This document shows, in pieces, positions 14,301 to 27,322 of a DNA stretch of 64,000 nucleotides. This stretch comes from Agelaius tricolor (Eukaryota > Chordata > Aves > Passeriformes > Icteridae): NCBI GenBank assembly GCA_023055355.1, contig JALJCS010000001.1:68241381-68305380 (forward strand), written 5' to 3'. Within the stretch, counting starts at the first letter, position 1, and each line of letters begins with the position of its first letter. The position numbers and the translations under genes are program-made. The notes below the pieces were generated by a model that was given only the letters and a program-made list of their open reading frames with translations, was not told where the DNA came from and did not search any database.

Positions 14301-16916
14301 GTAGGAGACTGTTTCCCCACACAGCTTTTGGACATGTGATTGCAAAACTGTGATGGTTAAAAACTATTGGCATGGAATTTGTAAAACTCTCAGTGCTCTG
14401 AGTGACTTGATCTAGGCAGGTGGTGAAAGAACAAGAAACTGGCTGATCAATGTGATTCTCAGAGTTGTGCCTTTTATCTTGTAATTCAGTGATTAAGTAT
14501 GAGGAAGGAAATCAGGAAAAGGTTAGAGAGGGTTGTGTTATAAATTCAATAGGGAGTGAGTGAAATGGAGGAGAAGTTCCACTGATAAAATTACCAACCC
14601 ATTTCTATACTGAGATGGACTTAGCATAAGACTAACTGTAGTAAAAAACATGAGAATGTCAGACTGCTTCAAAGTTTAAAGTAAGGCAATTTCAAGAATA
14701 TTCTCCTCTACTCTACTCCACAAGCACATGTTCCCAGCTGATCAAACGGCCACTGACAGCAATGAATTCTGCTGTACTACCTACCAAGCCAACTTGAAGA
14801 AGTGTCAGGGCCGCAATAAAAACATTGACAGCAAGATTTTACATCAAGAAAGGTCTCCTTATATAGGGAAATTCTTCACTGGCTTGCAGAATAAGTTCCC
14901 CACCTTATGCCTCTGTTCCATCCTAATTTCGATTAAGGGTAATGTCAAATCTGAGTTTCCTAAGGAGAACAGTATTAGATGATATAAGGCCTCTTTGCCA
15001 AATTTTCTGCTGGTCTATTTTTTGATGCCTTCGATTTACCTCAACAGAAAAGTGTTTATTCACAATGAAAAAGTAATTTGAATTGCTCTCCACTCCAGTT
15101 GAAAAACTCAGATTTGATCTCTTTCTAAAAACAGATTGTTAAGGCTACATAACTTTTATGAATATTTGATTTTTTCCATCAATGGATTCTAATAAAGAAA
15201 TAAGATTTCTGTTCTTTGTGCTTTTTTCATGGGTTTGCATACCTTTTCTGCTTGTTTTGCTTGAGATTGTTAGCACATAGAGACCAGAAAAATAAGATTG
15301 TATATTGACCTAAGCAGATTCACTCCTAAACAAACTATTCCTCAAAGATTTCCAGAAGGCACCAGCAGCTCTTTAAGAAGTAACAGCCTACAACAATGTT
15401 ATTTTTCACAGTTAAGCAGACTTTGGTCTAAAGCTGTGCAAACAAGCCTCTGAATCCTTGTTGCTTCCAGGGACTGTTTTTGGGTGTGTGCTGATCTATA
15501 AATCAAAAGGATTTGAAACAATGCAAGAGAAAATGTTTAAAGAAAACAAATACAAAAGGAAACATTTTTATCTTCTCACTCCTGCAGATCAGGGTACCTT
15601 CCAACAGAGTCAAAGGCATTACAGGGATGCAAAATTTGAGTATGAAAGAGGAAGCTAAAAAATGCCTGGTCCAAGTCCTGCTGAATTAGTGCCAAACTTT
15701 TCCTTGACCAGAGCGAGTTTTTGTTGAGATCTCATGCTCTGATTTTGGCAGTCAGGTTGGCTACCACATCACAATCCACTTCAGTTTGAGACAGGTAAGA
15801 CCCAAACAAGAGCAAAGAAAGTTAAAAATAAAAGAAGGCACCAGATCAATGTGGACCCTGCCAGATTCCCTTTTAAAGAGTATGCAACTCTTTGTGAAAC
15901 CATATGTGACAGTGGCATTGTATAAAAAACCCAAATGGCTTATAGGTTTTGGAGAAGCATGGATGTGAAAGGCCCTGAAGCAATGGGACACTTATTAATG
16001 CCCTGCCAGTACTGCAAGATAATGCATCCACAGGTGTTCTAAAGCAGGCAGCTTGCATTGGGTCTTTGCTGCTGGTGTAAGTGGCAAAACCCCTGGAGAC
16101 TTCAATGGTGAGACAACCCAGGCAGTGGTGATGAAGAAAATTTATTTGCTCTGAACTCTGAACAATCCCATTTCCTGGTGTTGATGTCCTCCTGTTGTCA
16201 AAATCCATGCTTGTTTTCCTGGTATCCAAATGCAGTAATAAAAGTTCTGCCTGCCCAAGCAACCTAAACACTAGAGTGCAGCTGGAGGTGAAATCTGTCT
16301 ATTAGAGTACTTGTAAGAAACTTTTTTTTTTCCTGCCAGGATCTACTTAGATGGGAAAATAAATAAATGGCAAATTTGCTCTCACTGTTCTTTTCAAAGA
16401 AAATGAAGGTGATCATTTTAGAAAGAAAAAAAAAAGAAAACTAATAACAAAAGCCCAGCAGTCATTTAAACAGCTGTAATTTTATTGGGTTTAAACAATA
16501 AAAGTATAAGAAAAGATAAGGCTCGATCAGGTGGTGTTTATTGCTGATTCTAGGTGGGTTTTTCTGGATTTTTTCCCCCCTCCATGCACGTACTGACACT
16601 CATAGTGTTATCTAAAAAGAATATAAGCATCTCAGTCCATTATCAGTATTACTCATTGAATAGCCTGTCTATAAGAAAAATTGCTTCTCTGAAAAATTGG
16701 TGCAAGCTTATCCTTTGCATTCAAGCCAATGACAGTGCTGTTCACTGAAAAGTTGTCCCAATGCAGCCATCCAGTATCCCTGAGATCTGTGAGGGAACAG
16801 ATTTTGTCCCTAAGGCTTTCCTTTGTAACTTTTTGATTAGCCTGCAAGAGCATAAACAGCACACAGCTTTGATGAGTGTTAAAAAGTCCAGCCAGTGTCA
16901 GGGCTGCAACAAATGA
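8377..16916. other. Unique AT-rich non-coding sequence
   Basis: I see no gene in this 8.5 kb. The longest open frame (15873-16271, minus, 132 codons) has no recognisable domain and overlaps other frames. Homopolymer runs occur near 13951-13959, 16322-16331 and 16424-16435. No CR1 or LTR sequence was recognised. Confidence 0.55.
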
Positions 16917-16945
16917 GTGTGTGTATGTGTGTATGTGTGTGTGTG
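16917..16945. repeat. (TG)n microsatellite with TA interruptions
   Basis: 29 bases of alternating GT on the plus strand, interrupted twice by GTAT. It is an ordinary dinucleotide repeat, and the interruptions suggest it is now fairly stable. Confidence 0.9.
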
Positions 16946-18288
16946 CATTACTGCCAGGTGGTGCTTGGGTCTGCAGTTTGTTTCCTAGTCCTGATCACTG
17001 CCTGCCTGTACTGCACAAATCTTACTCATTCTTGAGCTCCCATTTAGAGTCAATCAGCTGCATCTCTTTTGAAACAAGCCATGGTGCAGCTCTGGGGGAA
17101 TCCCATTCCTTGGACCACTACAAATAAGCACTGTGGCCAAGGCTGCACAATCCTGCATTTGTAATCTTCCAGGAAACTTTGCTCTCGGTCATCTCCAGCA
17201 CATGCAGGGCATGCAGGGCTTAACAGCATAAAATCATAATGCTGATATGCTCCATCACAGTCCTCACAGTGTTTCAGAGCCTTTGAACTGAATAAAATAC
17301 ACAGAAAATCATAACTGTCTAATGGCCTGAGGATACCAAAGAGGGCCCAGGAGAGACTCAGGACCAAGTGCTGTGGAATGTGAATGCAGCCAGTGGCCTT
17401 CCCCTTTGGGTGAAAGAGTATATAGCAGGGTAAATATTTACCAGTTCCAAGTGTATGTCAGGTGTGGCTAAAAGGAATTTGTGTATGAAAGATGATAATT
17501 AACATGATCAAGTCTTCAGTATGTTTTTCAGGGCTTCTGATTATAACAACTGATGGAAACAGTCAGAAGAGTAACAGGCTTTGAGGTTCAGCAGACCTCA
17601 ATCTTTTGGAAATTTAATATGGTAATTTCCCATTTACTAAGAACAAGGTGCCAGGTCACTGCAAGTTTAGATTGGGACATTAAGTATGACATACTATCAC
17701 CATTTCAAAAACTGCATCTCTCTGACAGTTTCTATTTTCATCTCCAAACTACAAGTGTGATACTGTGAATGCTGAAAACATAGAAAAGACATTTACTTTC
17801 ATTTCCCTGTAAGAGAAAAAGAGGCCTTTTGGAATTACATTTGCAGTCAAAGAAGCCGAATGTTTTGTCCATCAGATCTCCTCAGAGGTTTCTTCTCCTG
17901 TAATATATTTATCCTGCTGTGTGTTTTTTGGGTTTTTTTTTTGAGTCATATTTCAGTATGATATAATTTTTAAGGCAGGCCAGGGAAAGACAGAAATGTC
18001 CTGGTTCATTGCAACATTTCCATAGGGAGTTGTCTCTAGTCTTGTCAAAATAAGACACTCTCATAAGTCCCATTCTGCAAGCAAGAACATGTGCTTATCG
18101 TATTCTGAACTGTGAAGAAGATCAACTCATTTGCTAGTGTTTGTTAATCTTACATCACTGCATTGCAATTCTAATAAATGTTCCCTCATCTTTCTCTCAC
18201 ATCTTATTGCTTACATCCTGAGGTGCAGGAAAGTGTGTATTTTGTTTCATTGGACTGCAGACATGCCCTTTGGAAATGCCTCTGCATA
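16946..18288. other. Unique non-coding sequence
   Basis: No gene or recognisable repeat was found. A T-rich stretch lies near 17922-17943. Confidence 0.55.
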
Positions 18289-18347
18289 ATGATTGGACTA
18301 GATGATCTTGAAGGTCTTTTCCAACTGAAAGAATTCTTTGATTCCAA
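18289..18347 (+). mobile_element. CR1 3'-end fragment
   Basis: The segment shows the typical last bases of a CR1 element in sense orientation: TTGGACTAGATGATCTTGAA, then GGTCTTTTCCAACTG, then a decayed ATTCTTTGATTCC tail, corresponding to the family's ATTCTATGATTC terminal repeat. Only about 60 bases are recognisable, which fits the severe 5' truncation usual for CR1 copies. No target-site duplication is seen, and CR1 does not reliably leave one. Confidence 0.85.
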
Positions 18348-21300
18348 CAGCTGCAGAGAAACTGTATACGAGACATTTTGTCAAGTCATTGATAAGCACA
18401 AAGGACCCTGATTTCCAGAAGTGGTGCTGTGAAACATCTTTAGTCACTGAAAACCTGATTTCACAAAGCAAGGAAACCATCTTAGTCTTTTAATGTGATG
18501 GTGGATTTTCCTAGGAAACTTTTAGGAGCCCCTGAGGGTCCCTTCCAGTGCATTAATGATGCAGTTTAGCTACACCTGCAACCTATTAAGATTTCTCTTT
18601 CTAATCTGGATGGCAGGCCACCAAGGGTAAATCTGATCAATGTTCCTTACCCCCACACAGCTAAATACATTTTAGAGACAGAACAGAACTCACTTTTTCA
18701 TGGTGTATGATGAAAAGGAAAGACAAAGTTAAAAACTAGCCATGGGGGGTGTTCACCAGCCAGGTATATTCTTAAAAAAATTAAATGCTGATAAATTCTT
18801 TTTCTGGATTTCAGTATGTCATTTCATGACACATTTTCCCTGTTTTTTATATTTGCATAATGAAAAGCTGAAGCAACCAAAAATTTTAGGCTGAAAAATG
18901 TACATCTTTTTCAGAGCAGAAAAGCACACCCAGCGTCTTCTTGTACTGTTAAAACTAAATCTTGTATCTTCAGAAGTTGTTTACGTGCTTCATATCTGCA
19001 AGCCAGAAAGTATAACCCACAAAGCTGGACTTGTCCCCATGACCCACTGACTTTTTGACATCTTGAGGTCATGCATCCAAAGCATGCACAAGCAGGAAAC
19101 GCAAGGCTTCTTCCAACCACATCCTGGTGCGTCTGTAGTGTAAATTAGAGCTGTGAGAGCTCTGGGAAAATTCATCCAAAGCATGCACGCTATGTTTCTT
19201 TTCCTTTTTCTTATAAAATGTGCTAAAGAGTTTGAGCCTAGTCTGAGTTTAATTAAAATTAATGAGAATTAAATGTAAGGGAAAAAAACAGAGATCACCC
19301 ATAAGTAATTGGTGGTAGGAATGGAAAATCTGTATATTGAGCAGCAGGAACCTCCTGTACCTCAAGACTGATGTAAGTGATAAGATGCAAGAGAAAGATG
19401 AGGGAACATTTATTAGAATTGCAACGCAGTGATGCAAGAGTAACACATACTAGCAAATCAGCTGATCATCTAAATCATCCAGGATAAGATATGCACACAT
19501 TTTTGCTTGTGGAATGGAACTTATGAGACTGTCTGTTTGGTGGTTGTTTTTTTGACAGAACTACAGACTTTTCAATTTTCAGTCCAAATAGAGAACATCT
19601 TCTCATCTTTTACTTATCTATCAATTTACTTATCTAGCAACTTTATTAATTCTCTGCCAGTCAAATCCTTGTCATGTCAGCCAAAGCTGGAAGGAATTAC
19701 TCAGATGTCACTGATCCCTGCTGAGAACCTACTATTGAAGTGTCTCAAATTGCTCTTAAAAATAATAATCTTTTATGAGGCCTATGTGAACAAGAAGCAA
19801 ACAAGAAAAATGAGATGTAAATGAAAAAGCAGAAAGTGCAAAGGGAATCTATCCACATTCGGCTTCAGGATAGAGTCAGCTGAGATTCAAAGAAATTATA
19901 TTATCTTATCCTATACAATTCTTATCCTGGTCCAGTTTAAAAATTAATGATAGGAAGTTTCAAAGTGATCATCTGAAGATGAGGCTACTGAACATGGTAC
20001 CACATGGCTGAGTGTCGAATAAATAACATGGATGAACAGGGGCAATATGATATTTAAAGAAAGGGGAACTGCTGAAATTATTTCCCACATAAATGAAACA
20101 AAATCAGATAGGACCATATTTCCTGCACTGGCCTAATTTTTGAATGGCACAAAAAAGTTGTTGGTACAATTGAGATACCAGTGAAATGGATTGGAAAAAG
20201 AATTATCTTGCATACCTCAAACAGGAAAGGAATACACAGAAGCTGTAAATTCAAAAATTTCCCCAAGAAACAGCTTGGTAAGAAGGAATTATGCAACAGC
20301 ATTTTTAGTTTTGTTTACAAAGCAAGAGCAGGTGCAAGTCCAGCTTGACAAACACCATAAAAATTCTGCAAGTTTGCAAGTTCTAAGTACTGCTGTACTG
20401 AAGCACCCAACTGTTCAGGCCTTGAAGATTTCAGCTGGATAGATGATCACATTTATGATCCATTGATATGGAATGAAGGTTGTCAGCAACACACAAGACT
20501 AATACTAACATTCAATGAAGCATGAAATCTCCAACTGTCTAGAGCAAGATGTCAAACTGGACAGAAAGAAGTGAAGCTCAGAGAACTCAAGTTCAGTAAT
20601 AATGAATAAGGCCGATGCATGGGATCAGAAAAATAAAGATGATCTCAGCCTTTGTACATCCCATAACAGCCAACCTATTATTTTGACCACTCAGCAGTGC
20701 AGTGAATGTTGCTGGAATCTACTTACCTCTTTCTGACTATTCAGAATGAAGGACTTCCACTAATAATGCAATGTTGCAAGCTCACATTCTGAGTTCATTG
20801 TCTGATTTGATGTAATACAGAAAAGTTCCTTCAGCTTCAAATTAGCAATGCCATAACTAGCCCAAGATGTTGCTTTATGACTTAGCTTTGTTTTAATTTT
20901 TGAAAGATTGATGAAAGAGGTCTGATATCATTCAAGACATGCTGCAAATACTGAAATTTTAATATTAAAAGTCTATTATGCAGCTCTGCCCAGATATTAT
21001 TTATTAGAAATAGTCTTGTTTTCTTCATTTGTGTATTTTTATTTTGCAGCTCTTATAAACTTTCCTGTAAGTAGAAAGTAAAAATTCCATGCCTTTAAAG
21101 CATAGAAGTCTGGAATGGCTGCACTCAGTGCAGTGCAGAGGGTTTACACAGTACATGAAAGGGTGCCTGTAAATGTGAGCTGAGCAAGAAGCCCTCTGTG
21201 CACAATCTCCCCAGAGCAATGCAGCAAGCGTGTCAGTGACAGTACAGAAAAAAATTTCCATAAATGAAGCTCTCACAAGTCTAACATAACAGTACCTGCA

Positions 21301-23296
21301 GATTACAGTACTCAAGAAATTTGAAGGCAATAAAGAGGTCATGCAAATGGAAAGATATTTAAAGACTTGTGAATAAGATTTCTGTTTCTCTGTAACAGAC
21401 AAATTAAACCAACTTTATATCAAGGTAGAAAGGCTTTGCCTGCAAGAAAGTTCTGCTTGTGACAAATAAATGAATAATAAGAAAAGTTTTGTTAGGTGAT
21501 TTGTTTAATCTATGGGGGTTATAAAGGGTATATCAAACTAATAATTCAAATTCCAAGTGATCACTGGTTTTACTTCTGTCTTTGTATTAGAGAATAAGTC
21601 AGGAAGCTGCTTCTCTCACAGCATGTTTGAACTGCTACCAGTCACTGCTTGACTGGCCTGTGTATTTCACAAAAGGCAGTACGATGAGGTGCATTTTTTT
21701 CCTACTCACTGTAAGCAGCTGAGACTTTTTAAAATGACATTGAAGAGACATAAGCATCAAGCATGGTACTGTGGAATGCCAGGAAACATGAATTGAAGAC
21801 CAACTGCCTATAAAATCTAAACAAATGTTTCCATTAGTAAAATGGGTAAACACTTTCATAAACATGATGCAATTAACTGTTGCTTATGAATGTGCTATGG
21901 TTTACCACAGTTCTCCTCAAATCAGTACTTTGAATTTTCTTGCAATTTTGGGAGTCAGGTCACATATCTTCTTGGCAGATAGTGTGTGGGTATCTTAGCA
22001 ATGATTACATTTCCTGGAGCGTACCATGCACTCACTGCAGCATAGCACAAGTGTGAAAGAGGGTTATTATCAAGCTTAAATCAGTAAGTCTGTGGGTGGA
22101 GCCATTATAAAAATGAGCCATTTAACACTTTGCAACATTACTACACATCCAGCTTCACTGTCCAGTCAGTTTCTCTACTACAATGCATCATTATTGCTGG
22201 TTTGGGCAGAAACTGTACTTCTAGTCATTGAATATCTATGATTATGCGTACATTTATGTCTTCCATAGCATGTTGTAAAATGTTTAGCCCTTCATCTATT
22301 ACAACTCTTTGTAGAGCTGCCTTATCAGCCAGGTAAGAAATAATCCCACCTTCCAAATAATTATTGATTTCAGGCCAAAACAAAACACATTAAAATTCCC
22401 TATAATAGCTGTTTTACTCCTTTTTTGTTGGATCAGCTGATTTTCTTTAATACTTTATTTCCAATAGGGCTGAACACTTACAATTGGTGCCACAGTTTTC
22501 TGGCTCAAATGTGATTAAAAAAAAAAAAAAAGTGTGTCTTCCCACAACTCATTTAGCTTTCATTTTTCTTCTCTTGCCTTTCCCTTTTCCTTTGAAAGTA
22601 TAGTTCTTTGTACTCCTGTACTGGCAGTTCTCTCCAGGACCCTCATTCTCAGATTCAATGCCAAAAGTGTATGTGATGTGTTTAAGGACATATACACCCA
22701 ATTCTTCCTTTCACTCGGTGCAATCCTTGTAGTTTATGGCCGCAGGAGTAGTGCTTACCAGTCTGTACCCTCGGGCATGCCAGTCTTCCTGCAGTAGCTC
22801 AACCCAAATACTGGCATGAGAAGGCTCAGCAGAATTGGCCTTGCTGCTGGAAAGCCTGTTCACCTTGCTGAAAAACATGTTGTTCTCCAAAGGGGGTATT
22901 GAGGTGCTTAATTTGTTTTGGTCCTCCTATGTCATGCCAAAGCTAAGGTAACAAAGAAAAAGTCTGACAAAAGGGCCAGTTGAGACCTGTATCAACTACC
23001 TACAAAGAAAATTATGGTGTTTGATCCACTGTTTTCATCTTGGGAAGTATCACTCTGAAAGGAGTATTTCTATGGAAGAATAGCAGAGCTTTTTTTCTCC
23101 TCTTTATTAAGGACATGAAGGAAAGGGATAGGAGACTGCTTCACAGCAGGTCAACTAGCACAGCTGAGGATCTGCATCAGGAGACAAACCATGCAGAAGG
23201 CATCAGGATCAAGAAGATCTAGGTCTGTGTTATTTTACCGAATTAAAACAGTTTTGTAGAATCCTAATTCCTAGTTCCGTGTGGTAATAGATGCCT
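18348..23296. other. Unique AT-rich non-coding sequence
   Basis: No gene was found. The longest open frame (21025-21402, minus, 125 codons) has no recognisable family. A 16-bp motif, CATCCAAAGCATGCAC, occurs at 19074-19089 and again at 19173-19188. An A15 run lies at 22517-22531. Confidence 0.55.
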
Positions 23297-23696
23297 CAGG
23301 AAAGGCTGAGGGAGCTGAGTCTGTTCAGCCTTGAGAAGAGGTGATTAAGAGGAGACTTCATCAATGTCTATCAGTATCTGAAGGGGGATGTCAAGAGGAT
23401 GGAGCCAGGCTCTCCTTAGTGGTGCCAAACAACAGGACAAGAGGCGATGGGCAAAAACTGAGGCACAGGAAGCTCCACCTGAACATGAGTCAGAACTCCT
23501 TTACTGTGTAGGTTGCCAAGCACTGGAACAGGCTGCCCAAAGTGTTTGTGAAGTCTCTCTCACTGAAGATATCCAAGAACTACCTGGACACAATCCTGTG
23601 CTGTATGTTCTAGGATGACCCTGCTTGAGCAGGGCATTGGATCAGATGATCCACTGTGGTTTCTTCCTGCCTGACCCATCCTGTGATTCTCTTGCC
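23297..23696 (+). mobile_element. CR1 3'-terminal fragment, about 400 bp
   Basis: A sense-strand CR1 relic. Landmarks in order are GGCTGAGGGAGCTGAGTCTG near the start, TTCAGCCTTGAGAAGAG, a GGACAAGAGGCGATGGGC block near 23437, CACTGGAACAGGCTGCCC near 23520, TTGGATCAGATGATCCACTG near 23638, and a decayed CCTGTGATTCTCTT end. This covers the distal 3' region of CR1 (end of ORF2 and the 3' UTR). The open frames across it carry no coding meaning. Divergence from the family pattern is visible in every block, so the copy is old. Confidence 0.93.
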
Positions 23697-23788
23697 AGTG
23701 AAATTTCTGTGTCAGTAAGTCACAGGAGCAAGTTTATCTCTCCCACTTCATGCCCCCACAGACACACTTCTGGTCACACAGAGATACA

Positions 23789-23812
23789 TCTCTTAAGGAT
23801 TCTCTTAAGGAT
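23789..23812. repeat. 12-bp perfect tandem duplication
   Basis: The unit TCTCTTAAGGAT occurs twice back to back, followed by a partial third start. This is likely replication slippage. Confidence 0.85.
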
Positions 23813-23868
23813 CTTAATGTTCTCCTTCGCAATGGAGGAAAGGTGGCTTCAGCAAGAGTATGACACAA

Positions 23869-23900
23869 CTCTTCAAGATTTGCACTCTTCAAGATTTGCA
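23869..23900. repeat. 16-bp perfect tandem duplication
   Basis: CTCTTCAAGATTTGCA occurs twice with no spacer. It lies 57 bases from another tandem duplication and within 205 bases of the CR1 end. Confidence 0.9.
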
Positions 23901-26691
23901 TTACAGCAGGAAAAGATAGTGGCCCAGCAGAGAGGTGTCAGGAACAGTGAAGTGTCCTAGTGGGAAAAGATTCCTGGGCTGTGTACCTGTCCTCAGTTCT
24001 GTTGAGTCATCAGAATTTCAACCTACATTAGAAACAAAGGATTTCAATTTTCCTTTAGGTAAATCCTACCCTTAATGAGTATGTATGTGACCCTTTTATG
24101 GAGAAAAAAGTTTTGACAGCACCAGTGTGTTGAGCTGAGCTTTCAAAGTGGTTCAACTGAATTGTTTTTCTAAAAATCAAAAAGCAAAACCAAACCAAAT
24201 CAAAAAAGGCTAAAATTTTGAAAGTAGAAAAGATTCTGCCTTCAGAAGTTAAAATGGTCCACAAATATATTTACAGACATTAAAAAAGAATGCCCAAAAA
24301 TGGAAGAATCTTCAAACTGGAGTGACTAACTTTTTAGGTTTTTTTTACTTGGTTAATATTTTTTTGTAAGTGAATATTCTTTGGGGCCGAAACAAAATGT
24401 TACAAAATTCAGACCTATAATCAAAAATAAGTTATTTATACTCTTTCATGATTCCTTTCTCAAGTCTGACTGGCACAATATTTTGAGCTCACAACATTAC
24501 CAAGTGGAAAAATATTGCAGCAATATATATTATCTCTCAGATCATTCAGTCATTTTCTAGTATCCCCTCTTCCCCCACGACCCTATTGCTCTTTCTTGGC
24601 TCCTCCCAAAATAATTCTCTTCTGTTTTCTTTTTTGCTGACAGTTTCCATTTAAAAGACCTTGGTTTCTGCCCCTTTGTATTCATTACAGAATATAAATC
24701 AGAAGATCTCTGATTAGCTTACTTCCTTGTTTTTTTTAGTCAGGATGATGTCAGCTCAGCTGAGGGAATGAAGATTATTGGTTACATTGTGGGCTCTCTG
24801 CTAGCCAAGTCAAGAGAAGCTCAGAGGTATTCAAAAGAGTGGAAACTTGATGTAAACAACTATAATTTATATTGCTTGGAATCATGGTGAGAAAGAAAAT
24901 TTGCATGCTAGATGTGAATGTGTTTTGTGATCAGGCATGGATCTAGCCCAAGGAAGAAGTAAAACTTAGTTAAAATGTCACAGCTCCCCTTTTGTTCTGC
25001 AGGAACCAACCTCCAGTGTACTTAGTGACTCATTTGTTGAAAGGTGTGTTTGGCAATACCCCTATCAGAACTATTACTTAAAACATTGATATGGAAAAGG
25101 TTCAGTCTCTTTCCTGATAAAACAACTCATTTAAGATTCACAAGACTCACAAACCCTCAGGAGGATTTAGTGCTGCCACAAAGACTGGCTCTTCAGTGGA
25201 GTGCTTGGTGGCATTCAGGTTCCTACAAAAGATAGCTTGAGAGTATTCTCAATGCTTTTTCTTATCCATCTTATATGGTTTATTTTATGCAACAGATATA
25301 TTTAACACTAGCCAAAAGAGCGATAGTACTCAACAGCAAGGCTAACCTTTATCATCTGACAAGTCCAATTTGCTGTTTAGAGTCAAAATCACATTCCATT
25401 AAGAAAAGTCACATCAAGTCATATCCTCACTGCTCTGTTTATTTATTGAGAAAGCATGTTCTCACCTTATTTCTCAAACCATTCTGATCTGTTTATTTTA
25501 AAATGAAGTACTCTCACAATGAAGAAACATAGATTGCATTTTCCCAAACATGTAATAAAATTTCTTTCCTCTCAGAGCAGCGCCAACTGTTGGCACTCCA
25601 AACCAGATTTAAGTTGGTGAATCTTAGCCTCGCTTGTATCATTTCAGGGTCTCACTCAGGGCTGTGAGAAAGACACTTTCTTTTTGTATTTCCCCCAGAT
25701 CTTGGTGCCAGCCCCTCACACTGAGACAGAAGTGGTATTTGCAGGGCTGGGTGCTAGATGTTCATGGTGCCTGAGACATGCCTCTGTCTAACTCACCAGA
25801 TGTGGACTTCTGTGCAGTAGTGGGGTCTCCTCTATTGTCCAGCCACAGAGGGCTGAGGGAACAGCTGTGAACAGCTTTCTCTCCCCAGAAATGTTACCCT
25901 GGCCTGCATACCCATTCCCTGGTAAAAAACTAGCAGTCTGCACAGACAGGCAAATATACCAAAACAAACCTGTGACACTGAGTTACAGCAAACCTTCTGA
26001 CACGAGGCAGTTTATTTAACTCACCTTGAAATGATGAGGTGCTGCAGTGAGCTTTCACACCTGCATTCTGAAAGGATTTGATGCCCCCTGGTCAGGGCTG
26101 TGCTGCTGTGCTCTGTGCAGAGGTTTTACACTAAATATCTTAGGGTCTGAAAGCTGCTTGCTCTGGCTGCAGGTCTTCAAAGCTGCATTTCATCTCTAAG
26201 TGTCTGAGATTCTGTGAACATTTTAGTAAAGAGGCAACAATAAAATAATATTCAGTAGCCTTTCACTTTGCTGGTAGTTATTAGAACTTTTGTTATTTGG
26301 AATCACAATGATATTATACTATTTCCCCCCCTACCTGAATAAGAACACATTGAAAGCTGGTTTTTTTTTTTTCCCTGAAAACAATCATTCAACTTTGAGA
26401 TCCAAATCTGAAGATTTCTGAAAATGGCTTATTTTTCCCAGCCACCTCTATAAATGGAGCTTAATGTAGCTGATGTCTGGCTTCTTGAAACTTCAGAAGA
26501 TACGTTGGGGCTACAGGAATCTGCATGATTCGGCTCAGAGAGCCATCAAGTATTTTCTTTCAGTTTAAGAGTACAAGAAATTAGAAGACTACTTTTACCA
26601 GAACTAATTGCATAATCTGCACAGACTGGCTTCTCATTTTTGAGTCTCAAGTGGGCAAAATTTGGTTTGTAGAATGCCACAATTTTGTCTG
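23901..26691. other. Unique non-coding sequence
   Basis: No gene was found. A small perfect inverted repeat, ATATTGC-A-GCAATAT, lies at about 24513-24527. T-rich runs occur at 24340-24366 and 26361-26372. No transposable element was recognised. Confidence 0.5.
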
Positions 26692-26750
26692 GCTTTTATT
26701 AATAAAAGCACATTTAGAGTAATTGATCCATTTAATTAAGTGGAACTTTT
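26692..26750. promoter_or_regulatory. Candidate homeodomain-type site cluster with an 18-bp palindrome
   Basis: 26692-26709 is a perfect palindrome, GCTTTTATTAATAAAAGC, with two back-to-back TTTAT half-sites of the kind bound by CDX and posterior HOX proteins. Within the next 40 bases come TAATTGAT and TTTAATTAAGTGG, adding TAATT cores and an NKX2-like AAGTGG. The palindrome is observed; regulatory function is inference. AT-rich DNA yields such motifs by chance, so confidence is low. Confidence 0.25.
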
Positions 26751-27107
26751 TTTTCACTAGCTGTAGACAAAATTAATGTTGAGAACCCTATTATATGAAT
26801 AATAGGTACCAAAAGATTAAATTTAGAGAGACATGCATGGTTATTCACAGACACGCATTGTTTGGAAATAAAGAGTCAAACATTGTTTTTTGTTCTCCAG
26901 TCTTACACATATTGCCAAAATGCCACAAGCCTTTAATTCTTAGCACACACAAGACAGGACATAGGACATGAACTAAATCCCAGTTTACAGTGAGGATTGT
27001 GTAATCATTTCCTATCAGGCAAACAAGAAAGTTAGCATGGAAGCAGTCAGGCCAAAAGAAGGAGAAGCTACTCAAGCTCTGAATTTTAAAGCAAATCTGT
27101 ATGAGTA
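26751..27107. other. Unique non-coding sequence
   Basis: No gene or recognisable repeat was found. Confidence 0.5.
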
Positions 27108-27230
27108 CTCAAGGCCAGACTGCATGAGGCTTTGAGCAAGCTGGTCTAGTGCAAGATGTCTGTGCCCATGGCAGGGGGCTGGAGCTAGACTCTCTTCAAG
27201 ATCCTTTCCAACTCAAACCATTCTATGGTG
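27108..27230 (+). mobile_element. CR1 3'-end fragment (plus strand)
   Basis: A sense-strand CR1 end: CTCAAGGCCAGACTGCATGA, GGCTTTGAGCAAGCTGGTCT, a GCCCATGGCAGGGGGCTGGA block, then CCTTTCCAACTCAAACCATT and a final TCTATGG. It is about 120 bases, heavily 5' truncated, and ends just before an A-rich run and a second CR1 lying in the opposite direction. Confidence 0.93.
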
Positions 27231-27255
27231 TTAATAATCACTCAAAAAAAAAAAA

Positions 27256-27322
27256 ATCATAGAATCATTGAAAAATCTCTTGGGTCATTGTGCCCAACCA
27301 TTAGTCTAGCACCTGACACATT
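27256..27322 (-). mobile_element. CR1 3'-end fragment (minus strand)
   Basis: An A13 run (27244-27256) is followed by ATCATAGAATCATTG, the reverse complement of a CR1 terminal repeat, then CTCTTGGGTCATTGTGCCCA and ACCATTAGTCTAGCACCTG, the reverse of the next upstream CR1 3' UTR motifs. Only about 65 bases are recognisable. The wording differs from the 27108-27230 copy, so it is probably a different CR1 subfamily. Confidence 0.8.

Noticed and set aside
15873..16271. 132-codon minus-strand open frame
   Set aside because: No recognisable domain, and open frames on the other strand overlap it.
21025..21402. 125-codon minus-strand open frame
   Set aside because: No family resemblance, no splice context, and composition typical of random AT-rich DNA.
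23388..23960. Two adjacent plus-strand open frames of 76 and 111 codons
   Set aside because: The first lies wholly within a CR1 3' end. The second starts in the CR1 tail and continues through short tandem duplications.
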